DNA from: Actinomadura parmotrematis
Lineage (GTDB): Bacteria > Actinomycetota > Actinomycetes > Streptosporangiales > Streptosporangiaceae
Direction: 5' to 3'
NCBI RefSeq assembly: GCF_019458805.1
Contig: NZ_JAIBOA010000010.1
Location: 1-64,000 of the forward strand
DNA: 64,000 nucleotides
In this document: in pieces, positions 1 to 7,513 of the stretch
Position numbering within the stretch: the stretch's first letter is position 1
Layout: each line of letters begins with the position of its first letter
The notes under the pieces: generated by a model
The model's database searches: none
What the model saw: only the letters and a program-made list of their open reading frames with translations
What the model was told of the DNA's origin: nothing
Position numbers and translations under genes: made by a program

Positions 1-471
1 ACCCCGGAAACCGGGGCCGACTTGCCTCAAAGAAATCCCCCCACCGACCCCGAAGGAATCAGTGGAACGGGGCGACCAGGCTATGCCTGATCGATAAAGG
101 CACTGGCTTTTAACACGCTGTTGAGTTCTCAAGAAACGGACACCCACCGCGCTCCACCCGCTTCCGCAGGTCTCGCTCCGGGGCAACCCTTCAAGCTTAC
201 CAGGTTCTTCACTCTTGTCAATCGACTCTGTGGAGTCGATCTCGTGGAGTGCAGCCCGCATCCCGTGCACCATCGCGGGCAGATAGCTCTGCTCGTGAAG
301 GTTCGTCCGGGTCTGCGCCGGGCCGGCCGCCGCGTGGCGTCCTGCATCCCGTCTGGCTCGTCCCGTCCAGAGTACATCCGGCCGGAGCGTGCTCCGAACC
401 GTTTTTCCTCCGGGGACTTGTTCGCCGGGCCGTCCGCCTCTCGGCGTCCCGCATCCCTTGCGACGTGGAGA
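1..471 (-). other. 5' leader of an rRNA operon reading leftwards out of the window
   Basis: Read on the minus strand, the block at about 112-136 (core TTGAGAACTCAACA) matches the boxA-containing leader found just ahead of 16S rRNA genes in actinobacteria, where it recruits the antitermination and processing machinery. The remaining leftmost 110 bases contain a small GC hairpin near 1-17 and no coding signal. The 16S gene itself must begin beyond the left edge, since its conserved 5' end is not present. Two sigma-70-like promoters are found upstream at 194-221 and 472-500. Confidence 0.8.
194..240 (-). promoter_or_regulatory. rRNA operon promoter (downstream copy) with adjoining inverted repeat
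   Basis: On the minus strand TTGACA (216-221) and TAAGCT (194-199) are separated by 16 bases. A perfect 8-bp inverted repeat, ATCGACTC/GAGTCGAT with a 4-base loop (221-240), abuts the -35 box on its upstream side. The promoter is well supported; a regulatory role for the inverted repeat is only a guess. Confidence 0.55.
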
Positions 472-500
472 ACATTAGGTACTCCCGCAACGCTCGTCAA
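472..500 (-). promoter_or_regulatory. rRNA operon promoter (upstream copy)
   Basis: On the minus strand a TTGACG -35 (495-500) and a TAATGT -10 (472-477) are separated by exactly 17 bases. This is close to the vegetative sigma-factor consensus of actinobacteria and stands at the expected distance from the rRNA leader, as one of several tandem rrn promoters. Confidence 0.7.
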
Positions 501-675
501 ATCGCGTCGCCTCCTTCTCCCGGCACTTCGATAAATCTGCTGGTCATCTGGGGTTCACCTGTGACCTGGCGGGTTGGGAAGGGTGATGCCGCAGGGGCAG
601 GCGGTTATCCGTGTCGACTCGGATTGGGGTGACGTGGCGCACCTTCGCCATCGAGAGTGTGATGTAGACCGCTTT

Positions 676-694
676 GAAAGCGTTGTGCGCTTTC
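676..694. repeat. 7-bp inverted repeat in the rrn/ABC-transporter intergenic region
   Basis: GAAAGCG (676-682) and CGCTTTC (688-694) form a perfect inverted repeat around a 5-base spacer. It lies between the rRNA promoters and the exporter operon. The rest of 501-740 shows no gene. Possible operator; unproven. Confidence 0.3.
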
Positions 695-740
695 GGTTGC
701 GCGGTGCCGCCTTCTCGTAGGTCGGGTCGATGGGAGGTGC

Positions 741-790
741 TGTCAGCGTCGCGGCAGGGCGTGTCAGTGGCATATCAGTGGTCTGTCAGC
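741..790 (+). promoter_or_regulatory. 11-bp-phased direct repeats, probable SARP operator
   Basis: TGTCAG occurs at 741 and 762, TATCAG at 773 and TGTCAG again at 784, with a degenerate CGGCAG at 752. Start-to-start distances are 11, 10, 11 and 11 bases. SARP regulators bind direct heptamer repeats spaced by 11 or 22 bp over the -35 region of their targets, and a SARP gene (2601-5810) lies beside the operon that starts at 813. A perfect inverted repeat ACGGTG/CACCGT (791-805) follows directly. I see no convincing -10 box between the last repeat and the start codon. Confidence 0.45.
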
Positions 791-812
791 ACGGTGCTCC
801 ACCGTTGAATGC

Positions 813-1787
813 ATGAGCGAAGTGATCCAGGCCGAGGGCCTGCGGAAGAGATTCGGGGAGACCCGGGCGCTGAACGGCGTCGACCTGTCGGTGCGCCAGG
901 GCACCGTCCTCGGCGTGCTCGGTCCGAACGGGGCGGGCAAGACGACCGCGGTGCGGGTGCTCGCGACGCTGTTGAAGGCCGACGAGGGCCGTGCGGAGAT
1001 CTGCGGTTACGACGTGCGGCGGGACGCGGCGCGGGTGCGCGCGAAGATCGGGCTGACAGGGCAGTACGCGTCGGTGGACGAGGAGCTCACCGGGCTGGAG
1101 AACCTGGTCCTGATCGGCCGGCTGCTGGACTACTCGCGCGGTGAGGCCAAGGCCCGCGCCCGCGAGCTGCTGGAGCGGTTCCGGCTGTCGGACGCCGCCG
1201 GGCGGGCCGCGAAGACCTACTCCGGCGGGATGCGGCGCCGGCTCGACCTGGCGGCGAGCCTGATCAACCGGCCGGCGGTGCTGTTCCTGGACGAGCCGAC
1301 GACGGGCCTGGACCCGCGCGCCCGCAACGAGGTGTGGGACACCGTCCGCACGGTCGTCGCCGACGGCGCGACGGTGCTGCTGACCACGCAGTACCTGGAC
1401 GAGGCCGACGCGCTCGCCGACGACATCGTGGTGGTCGACCACGGCCGGGTGATCGCCGGTGGGACGCCGGCGGAGATGAAGGCCCGCGCGGGCCGGCAGA
1501 CGCTGGCGGTGCGGGCCGCCGAGCCGTTCCGGGTGGCGCAGCTGGCGGCGATCGTCGCCGAGCTGGCCGGGGAGCGGCCCGAGGCGCACGAGTCGTCCGG
1601 CCTGGTCACCGTCCCGGTGACGGACTCGTCGGTGCTGTCGAAGGTGGTGGCGCGGCTGGACGCCGCCGATCTGCCGGTGACCGAGCTCGCGCTGCGGATG
1701 CCGAGCCTCGACGAGGTGTTCCTGTCCCTGACCGGCCACCACGCGGCGGCGGAGGCCGCCCCGACCCCTGAGGAGAGCCTGGCATGA
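813..1787 (+). CDS. DrrA-like ABC transporter ATP-binding protein
   Basis: Nucleotide-binding subunit of a two-gene ABC exporter of the daunorubicin-resistance (DrrA) type; it hydrolyses ATP at the inner face of the membrane to power efflux of an unknown hydrophobic compound. Visible in the 324-aa product are Walker A GPNGAGKTT (about residues 37-45), the signature YSGGMRRRLDLA (about 135), Walker B LFLDEPTTGLD (about 156) and a C-terminal extension typical of DrrA proteins. The ATG at 813 was chosen because the family begins a few residues before the conserved AEGLRKRFG; an in-frame GTG at 822 is possible. The last codons overlap the permease start (ATGA). Substrate cannot be told from sequence. 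Confidence 0.92.
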   Translation: MSEVIQAEGLRKRFGETRALNGVDLSVRQGTVLGVLGPNGAGKTTAVRVLATLLKADEGRAEICGYDVRRDAARVRAKIGLTGQYASVDEELTGLENLVLIGRLLDYSRGEAKARARELLERFRLSDAAGRAAKTYSGGMRRRLDLAASLINRPAVLFLDEPTTGLDPRARNEVWDTVRTVVADGATVLLTTQYLDEADALADDIVVVDHGRVIAGGTPAEMKARAGRQTLAVRAAEPFRVAQLAAIVAELAGERPEAHESSGLVTVPVTDSSVLSKVVARLDAADLPVTELALRMPSLDEVFLSLTGHHAAAEAAPTPEESLA

Positions 1788-2584
1788 CGGCGCTGACCTT
1801 CGATCCGCCGCGGCGGATCAGCCCGCGGCGGACGCTGCGGCACGCGCTGACGCTGGCGTGGCGCAACGTCGCGCAGCTGAAGCACTCCCCCGAGAAGCTG
1901 CTCGACACGACGCTGATGCCGATCGTGTTCCTGCTGCTGTTCCTGTACGTGTTCGGCGGGGTGGTGGCCGGTTCCACGCACTCCTACCTGCAGTCGCTGC
2001 TGCCCGGTCTGGTCGCGCAGATGGCGATGTTCGCGTCGATGGGGCTCGGCACGGCACTGAACGAGGACATCCACAAGGGCGTGTTCGACCGGTTCCGCAG
2101 CCTGCCGATCGCGCGGTCGGCGCCGCTGATCGGGTCGGTGCTCGGCGACACGGCGCGGTTCCTGACGGTCATGGTGGTGCTGACCGGGTTCGGGTCGCTG
2201 CTGGGGTTCCGGTTCCACACCGATCCGCTGTCGGTGCTGGCGGCGTTCGGGCTGGCCTACCTGTTCTACCTGGCGGTGTGCTGGATCTCGGTGCTGGTCG
2301 GGCTGGTCGCGCCGTCGCCGGAGACGGTGCAGGGGCTGGCGTTCATCTGGGTGATGCCGCTGACGTTCGGCAGCAGCATCCTGGTGCCGAACACCTCGAC
2401 GATGCCGGGCTGGTTGCAGGCGTGGACGAAGGTGAACCCGGTGACGCACCTGGCGGACTCGGTGCGGGCGCTGATGGTGGGCGGTGACGTCGGCGACCAT
2501 GTGTGGTGGACGCTGGCGTGGATCGTCGGGATCACCGTGGTGACGTTCCCGCTGGCGCTGTGGATGTACTCCCGGCGCGCCTAG
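1784..2584 (+). CDS. DrrB-like ABC transporter permease
   Basis: Membrane subunit (266 aa) of the exporter encoded with the ATPase at 813-1787. It has the ABC-2 layout: a cytoplasmic N-terminus, then about six hydrophobic segments, with the polar motif LNEDIHKGVFDRFRSLPIAR between the second and third, as in DrrB permeases. Its start overlaps the upstream stop by four bases, implying translational coupling. The stop lies 16 bases from the end of the convergent regulator gene, with no obvious terminator between them. Confidence 0.92.
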   Translation: MTALTFDPPRRISPRRTLRHALTLAWRNVAQLKHSPEKLLDTTLMPIVFLLLFLYVFGGVVAGSTHSYLQSLLPGLVAQMAMFASMGLGTALNEDIHKGVFDRFRSLPIARSAPLIGSVLGDTARFLTVMVVLTGFGSLLGFRFHTDPLSVLAAFGLAYLFYLAVCWISVLVGLVAPSPETVQGLAFIWVMPLTFGSSILVPNTSTMPGWLQAWTKVNPVTHLADSVRALMVGGDVGDHVWWTLAWIVGITVVTFPLALWMYSRRA

Positions 2585-2600
2585 CGGCGGCCGCTGTGAG

Positions 2601-5600
2601 TCAGGGACGGAGGGCGAGGGCGTCCTCGCGGGTGATCGTGCGGCCTCGGTCGTGCGCGGCCGCGAAGGCGTCCTCGCCCAGCGCGTTGCGGGCGGTGTCC
2701 TCGGCGCGGGCCAGGTCCCAGTTGAGGCGGTCGCGGTAGCCGTTCAGGCCGTCGACGGCGCCGACGAGCTCGGCGGCGCGCTCGTGGTCGCCGGAGGCGG
2801 CGGCGTAGGCGGCGAGGCCGGTGACCAGGCCGGCCAGCGCGGGGTTGTCGACCATGCCCTCGTGCCCGAAGCTCTCCAGGGCCTCGGTGTGCCAGCGGGT
2901 GGCGGCGTCGAGGTCGCCCTCCTGCTCGGCGAGCAGGCCGAGGCGGCCGAAGGTGCGGGCGGCGGCGCCGATGACGTCGGCGCGGTGGCGGCGCGGGAGC
3001 ACCCGTTCGTGGGCCAGTTCCAGGAGCGGTCGGGCGGCGGCGAGGTCGCCGGCGCGGCGGTCGATGTCACTGAGCGCGACGAGGGCGTTGGCGAGGTCGC
3101 CGAACTCGCCGATGCGCTCGGCCTGCGCGACGGCCTTGCGCAGGTCCTCGCGGGCGCGGGCGGTGTCGCCCTCGTGGGCGCGGATCTCGGCGAGCTGGAC
3201 GAGCAGCATGGAGCTCTGCTCGGGGCTGATGTTGTCGACGGCGTAGCGGTGCGCCTCCTCGCCGAGCCGGATGGCGGCGTCCAGGTCGCCGTGGATGACG
3301 GCGAGGCGCATCCGCGCGTTCAACCCGACGATCATTCCCCAGCGGTCGCCGATCTCGGTGAAGCCGCCGGCGCCGAGCTCGACCAGGCGGGCGGCGGAGG
3401 CGATGTCGCCCTCGTTGATGGCCAGGTAGGCGTCGAAGATGTGCGTGGCGGCCCGCACCCACGGGTCGGGGTGGCCGTCCAGGGCGGCCAGCTCGCGGCG
3501 GGCGGCGGGCAGGTCGGTGACGAACAGCTCCGCGATGGGCCGGGCGAGGACCAGGGCCGGGTGGCGGGGGTTCGCGGGGACGGTGCGCAGCACGTCGGTG
3601 ATCGCGGCGCGCATGGCCTCGGGGCTCGGGCCGGGGTCGCTGGTCATCTCGCTGACGATGCGGCCGGTGAACCGGGAGAGGGCGTACTGCTCCTCCAGGC
3701 CGGCCGGCGCGGTGTCGCCGGCGATCTCGTTGACGGCGACGGCCCAGCCGCCGGCCTCGCGCTCCTGGTCGCGCATGAACCAGAACCAGGCGAGCGCGCC
3801 GACGAGGCGGAGCCCGGCGGCGGCGTCGCGGGTGTCGAGGATGTGGCGGAACGCGGCGGTGCAGTTGTCGCGCTCGGCGAACAGCCGGTCGGCCCAGCGG
3901 AGCTGGTCGCGGTCGCGCAGCTCGGGTTCGGCGCGCTCGGCGAGGTCGATGAGGAACGCGGCGTGCGCGGCGCGGACCCGCGGCGTCTCGTTGGCCTCGT
4001 CGAGGCGCTCGCCGGTGTAGGCGCGGACGGTCTCCAGCAGGCGGTAGCGGACGTCGGTGTCGCCGTCGGCCATGACGAGGGACTTGTCGACCAGGGCGGC
4101 GAGGACGTCCTCGACGTCGCCGGGGTCGACGGGCGGCAGGCCGCAGACGGCGGCCGCGGCGTCGGCGGCGGCGCCGCCGGAGAAGACCGACAGGCGGCGG
4201 AGGACGGTCCGCTCGGTGTCGTCCAGCAGGTCCCAGGACCAGTCGACGACGGCGCGGAGCGTGCGGTGCCGGGGCAGCGCGGTGCGGCTGCCCGCGGTGA
4301 GGAGCCGGAACCGGTCGCCGAGGCGGCCGGCGACCTGGGTGACGGTGAGGGAGCGCAGGCGGGCCGCGGCGAGCTCGATGGCGAGGGGGATGCCGTCGAG
4401 CTCGCGGACGATCCGCACGGCGTGCGGGGCGGTGGCGGCGTCCACCGCGAAGCCGGGGCGGACCGCGGCGGCGCGGTCGGCGAACAGCCGCACCGAGGCG
4501 TACCGCAGGGCGTCTTCTGGGGCGGCGCCCGCGGGCGGCAGCGGCAGGGACGGCACCGGGCAGAGGGACTCGCCGGTGATGCCGAGCGGCTCGCGGCTGG
4601 TGGCGAGGACGCGGACGCCGGGCGCGGCCTGGAGGAGGCGGCCGGCCAGCACCGCGGCGGCCTCGACGAGGTGCTCGCAGTTGTCGAGGACGATGACCGG
4701 GGCTTGGCCGGCCAGGGCGTCCAGGAGGCGGTCGGCGGCGGCCGTGGCGTGCCGGCCGTCGAGGCGGCGGACGGGCTCGACGAGGCCGAGGGCGGCGAGC
4801 ACGGCGGCCGCGACGTCGTCGTCGCGGCCGAGGGGGGCGAGCGGGACGAACCAGACGCCGTCGGGGGTCTCCGGGACGAGCGGCGCCGCGGCCTCGGCGG
4901 CGAGGCGGGTCTTGCCGGCGCCGCCGGGGCCGGTCAGGGTGACGAGGCGGTGCTCGCGGACGAGCTTGCGGACCTGCTCGCCCTCCTCCTCGCGGCCGAC
5001 GAAGCTGGTGAACTGGGCGGGCAGGTTGGTGCGCGGGCCGGCGGGCGGCGGGGGCTCCGGGGCGGGCGGTTCGGGGGCGGTGAGGGCGGGGTCGCGGCGG
5101 AGGACGGCCAGGTGCACGGCGGCGAGCTCGGGCGAGGGGTCCACGCCGAGGCGGTCGGCGAGCTCGCGGCGGGTGTCGTCGTAGAGGCGGAGGGCGTCGG
5201 CGGGGCGGCCGGCGGCGTACAGGGCGCGCATGAGCAGGCCGCGGGGGCGCTCGCGCAGCGGGTGCGCGGCGGTGAGGGCCTCCAGTTCGGGGACGAGGGC
5301 GGGGCCGCCGCCCGCGGCGAGCGCGGCGTCCATCTGGTCCTCGGCGGCGCTGAGGCGCAGCTCGCCGAGGCGGGCGGCGGGCGCGGCGGCGAACCCGGCG
5401 CCCTCGACGTCGGCGAGGGCGGGGCCGCGCCAGAGGCCGAGGGCGCGGCGGAGCGCGGCGGAGCGGGCGGCCGGGTCGGGTTCGGCGCGGGCCGCGGTGA
5501 CGGCGCGCTCGAACGCGACGGCGTCGACGGCGGCGGGGTCGAGGGCGAGGCGATAGCCGGCGGGGCCGAACTCGACGAGCGCGGCGCCGGTCGCGGACCG

Positions 5601-5810
5601 CAGCCGCGAGACGAGGGCCTGGAGGGCGTTGCCGCCGCCGGCGGGCGGGGCGCCCTCCCACAGGTCGTCCAGGAGGCGGTCGGCGGAGACGGCGCGGCCG
5701 GGGTCCAGGGCGAGCCGGACGAGGAGGGCGCGCAGGCGGGGGCCGCTCACGGGGACGGGGCGGCCCTGGTCGTCCCGGACCTCCAGCGGCCCGAGGATGC
5801 CGATGCGCAC
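2601..5810 (-). CDS. large SARP/AfsR-type transcriptional regulator with ATPase and TPR domains
   Basis: About 1069 aa. The N-terminus carries an OmpR-like winged helix (begins RIGILGPLEV), followed by a bacterial transcriptional activation domain (about 95-245), a proline-rich linker, an NB-ARC/STAND-type ATPase with P-loop GPGGAGKTR (about 290) and a Walker-B-like VIVLDNCEHL, then a long helical C-terminus with TPR character. This is the AfsR-like SARP architecture used to control secondary metabolism and export. I prefer the GTG at 5810 because GGGGAG lies nine bases upstream and SARPs start just before this motif; an ATG at 5837 has no good ribosome site. The gene is convergent with the exporter and divergent from the hydrolase at 5855, so exporter control is likely. 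Confidence 0.9.
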   Translation of the reverse strand: MRIGILGPLEVRDDQGRPVPVSGPRLRALLVRLALDPGRAVSADRLLDDLWEGAPPAGGGNALQALVSRLRSATGAALVEFGPAGYRLALDPAAVDAVAFERAVTAARAEPDPAARSAALRRALGLWRGPALADVEGAGFAAAPAARLGELRLSAAEDQMDAALAAGGGPALVPELEALTAAHPLRERPRGLLMRALYAAGRPADALRLYDDTRRELADRLGVDPSPELAAVHLAVLRRDPALTAPEPPAPEPPPPAGPRTNLPAQFTSFVGREEEGEQVRKLVREHRLVTLTGPGGAGKTRLAAEAAAPLVPETPDGVWFVPLAPLGRDDDVAAAVLAALGLVEPVRRLDGRHATAAADRLLDALAGQAPVIVLDNCEHLVEAAAVLAGRLLQAAPGVRVLATSREPLGITGESLCPVPSLPLPPAGAAPEDALRYASVRLFADRAAAVRPGFAVDAATAPHAVRIVRELDGIPLAIELAAARLRSLTVTQVAGRLGDRFRLLTAGSRTALPRHRTLRAVVDWSWDLLDDTERTVLRRLSVFSGGAAADAAAAVCGLPPVDPGDVEDVLAALVDKSLVMADGDTDVRYRLLETVRAYTGERLDEANETPRVRAAHAAFLIDLAERAEPELRDRDQLRWADRLFAERDNCTAAFRHILDTRDAAAGLRLVGALAWFWFMRDQEREAGGWAVAVNEIAGDTAPAGLEEQYALSRFTGRIVSEMTSDPGPSPEAMRAAITDVLRTVPANPRHPALVLARPIAELFVTDLPAARRELAALDGHPDPWVRAATHIFDAYLAINEGDIASAARLVELGAGGFTEIGDRWGMIVGLNARMRLAVIHGDLDAAIRLGEEAHRYAVDNISPEQSSMLLVQLAEIRAHEGDTARAREDLRKAVAQAERIGEFGDLANALVALSDIDRRAGDLAAARPLLELAHERVLPRRHRADVIGAAARTFGRLGLLAEQEGDLDAATRWHTEALESFGHEGMVDNPALAGLVTGLAAYAAASGDHERAAELVGAVDGLNGYRDRLNWDLARAEDTARNALGEDAFAAAHDRGRTITREDALALRP

Positions 5811-5854
5811 GGTGCCATTCTCCCCGAAGCGGGTCATCCTGGAATCATAGTGGA

Positions 5855-6643
5855 ATGCGTTATATCGCGAATGTCGAAGTGGTCGCGCTCTGCGACGCCG
5901 TCGGGCCGATGGGCGAGGCGATCCGGCGCCCGCTGGACGAGCTGTTCCCCGGGGCCGCGCCGGAGCTGTGGGACCGGGTGCGGGCGGCCGAGCCGGACGC
6001 GTTCGGCCCGGCGGGCGAGTGGGTGCTGCGCTTCCACTGCTTCCTGCTGCGGCCGCCGGGCGGCGGGACCGTGCTGGTGGACACCGGGATCGGGCCGGAG
6101 CACTCCCCCGCCGCGTCCTGGGCGCCGGTGCCGGGACGCCTCGTCGCGGCGCTCGCCGAGATCGGCGTCGCGCCCGAGGACGTCGGCACCGTCGTGCTCA
6201 CCCACCTGCACAGCGACCATGCGGGCGGGGCCGTCGCGGACGGCGTCCCGGTGTTCCCGAACGCCCGCCACCTGGTGCAGGAGCGGGAGCTGTCCTGGCT
6301 GGACGCCGCGGGCGGGCCGGTGCTGGACGGCGTCGTCCGGCCGCTGCGGGAGGCGGGGGCGCTGGACGCGGTCGCGGGCGGGACGGTCCTCGCGCCGGGC
6401 GTCCGGGTGCTGCCGACGCCGGGGCACACGCCGGGCCACCAGTCGGTGCTGGTCGGCGACGACGAGCTGCTGGTGGCGGGCGACCTGGTGCTGCACCCCG
6501 TCCAGCTCGCGGATCCGGCGGTCACCTACCTGTACGACGAGGACCCGGCGGAGGCCGCGGCGACCCGGGCCGGCCTCCTCGCCCGGCTCGGCGGCGGCGT
6601 CCTGGCGGCCCCGCACCTGCCGCGTCCCTTCGTGGACGTGTAG
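5855..6643 (+). CDS. metallo-beta-lactamase-fold hydrolase
   Basis: 262-aa MBL-fold protein with the metal-binding motif HLHSDH (about residues 116-121), the downstream GHTPGH containing the next ligand (about 189) and GDLVLHP (about 209). The spacing resembles N-acyl-homoserine-lactone lactonase-like and related small-molecule hydrolases; substrate is unknown. It starts 44 bases from the divergent SARP gene, so the two may share a control region. No signal peptide is seen. Confidence 0.85.
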   Translation: MRYIANVEVVALCDAVGPMGEAIRRPLDELFPGAAPELWDRVRAAEPDAFGPAGEWVLRFHCFLLRPPGGGTVLVDTGIGPEHSPAASWAPVPGRLVAALAEIGVAPEDVGTVVLTHLHSDHAGGAVADGVPVFPNARHLVQERELSWLDAAGGPVLDGVVRPLREAGALDAVAGGTVLAPGVRVLPTPGHTPGHQSVLVGDDELLVAGDLVLHPVQLADPAVTYLYDEDPAEAAATRAGLLARLGGGVLAAPHLPRPFVDV

Positions 6644-6685
6644 CGCGGCATGGGTGGGTAGGGGCCGGGGTGAGAGGAGACCACG

Positions 6686-6943
6686 ATGCCCACACCGCAG
6701 ATCAAGAACGAGAAGGCGTACCGGGAGCTCCGCAAGAAGGGGCAGAGCGAGGAGAAGGCCGCGCGCATCTCCAACGCGATGGCCAAGGAGGGGACCTCCA
6801 AGGTGTCGCGCAAGGGCGGCAAGAGCGGCTCGTACGACGACTGGTCCAAGGACGACCTGGTGAAGCGGGCCCGCGAGATCGGGATCAAGGGCCGGTCCTC
6901 GATGACCAAGGCCCAGCTCGTCAAGGCGCTGCGGGACCACTGA
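6686..6943 (+). CDS. small Rho-N/SAP-like protein (DUF7218 type)
   Basis: 85 residues, Lys/Arg/Ser-rich. The C-terminal third (WSKDDLVKRAREIGIKGRSS and on to residue 85) has the helix-extended-helix look of Rho N-terminal or SAP domains, which bind nucleic acid. The N-terminal part (residues 1-50) matches small proteins annotated as DUF7218 family. A purine-rich site (GAGAGGAG) stands just ahead of the ATG. Followed closely by the DUF1360 gene. Function unknown. Confidence 0.75.
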   Translation: MPTPQIKNEKAYRELRKKGQSEEKAARISNAMAKEGTSKVSRKGGKSGSYDDWSKDDLVKRAREIGIKGRSSMTKAQLVKALRDH

Positions 6944-6957
6944 GCGGAGGATCGGCC

Positions 6958-7467
6958 ATGGACGGCGTCGTGGACATCGCCCGCGCGCAGAAGCGGGCGT
7001 ACGCCGGCGACAGCGACCGGCCGCTCGGCGGCTACCTCGCCACCCTCGCCGTCTACGGGCTGAGCACGGCGGCGGTCGCGCTGCTCGCCCGGCGGCGCGG
7101 CGTGCGGGCGGCCCCGGTACGGCCGGGCGACCTCGCCCTGATGACGGTGACCACCCACAAGGTGAGCCGGATCATCACCAAGGACCCGGTGACGAGCCCG
7201 CTGCGGGCCCCGTTCACCCGCTACACCGGCACCGGCGGCCCGGCCGAGCTGGCGGAGGAGGTGCGCGGCCACGGCCTGCGCCACTCCGTCGGCGAGCTGC
7301 TCACCTGCCCGTTCTGCACCGCCCAGTGGGTCGCGACGGCCTACACCGCCGGCCTGGCGTTCGCCCCGGACGCGACCCGCATGATCGGCGCGACGATGAC
7401 GGCGGTCGCGGGCTCGGACTGGCTCCAGCTCGCCTACGCCCGCCTCCAGAAATCCGCCGAGGGCTGA
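6958..7467 (+). CDS. DUF1360 membrane protein
   Basis: 169 aa. A hydrophobic segment near residues 25-45, the conserved TTHKVSRIITKD motif and a CPFCTAQW motif followed by another hydrophobic region are typical of DUF1360 proteins, found in actinobacteria and sporulating firmicutes. ATG 6958 is 14 bases after the previous stop, with a GCGGAGG site. The stop codon lies inside the left arm of a perfect 24-bp inverted repeat that it shares with the convergent ATPase gene. Molecular role unknown. Confidence 0.82.
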   Translation: MDGVVDIARAQKRAYAGDSDRPLGGYLATLAVYGLSTAAVALLARRRGVRAAPVRPGDLALMTVTTHKVSRIITKDPVTSPLRAPFTRYTGTGGPAELAEEVRGHGLRHSVGELLTCPFCTAQWVATAYTAGLAFAPDATRMIGATMTAVAGSDWLQLAYARLQKSAEG

Positions 7468-7513
7468 TCGGCCGGGCGGGAGCGGCCGTCCGCTCCCGCC
7501 CGGCCGATCAGCC
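7462..7513. terminator. bidirectional terminator, perfect 24-bp stem carrying both stop codons
   Basis: Left arm 7462-7485 and right arm 7490-7513 are perfect reverse complements around the loop CCGT. The TGA of the DUF1360 gene (7465-7467) and the TGA of the double-ATPase gene (7508-7510 on the minus strand) both lie in the stem. It separates the accessory cassette from the leftward genes. Confidence 0.8.

Noticed and set aside
2652..6863. 1403-aa plus-strand open frame
   Set aside because: Shadow of the SARP and hydrolase genes: repetitive Gly/Ala/Arg composition, no family motif and no start context.
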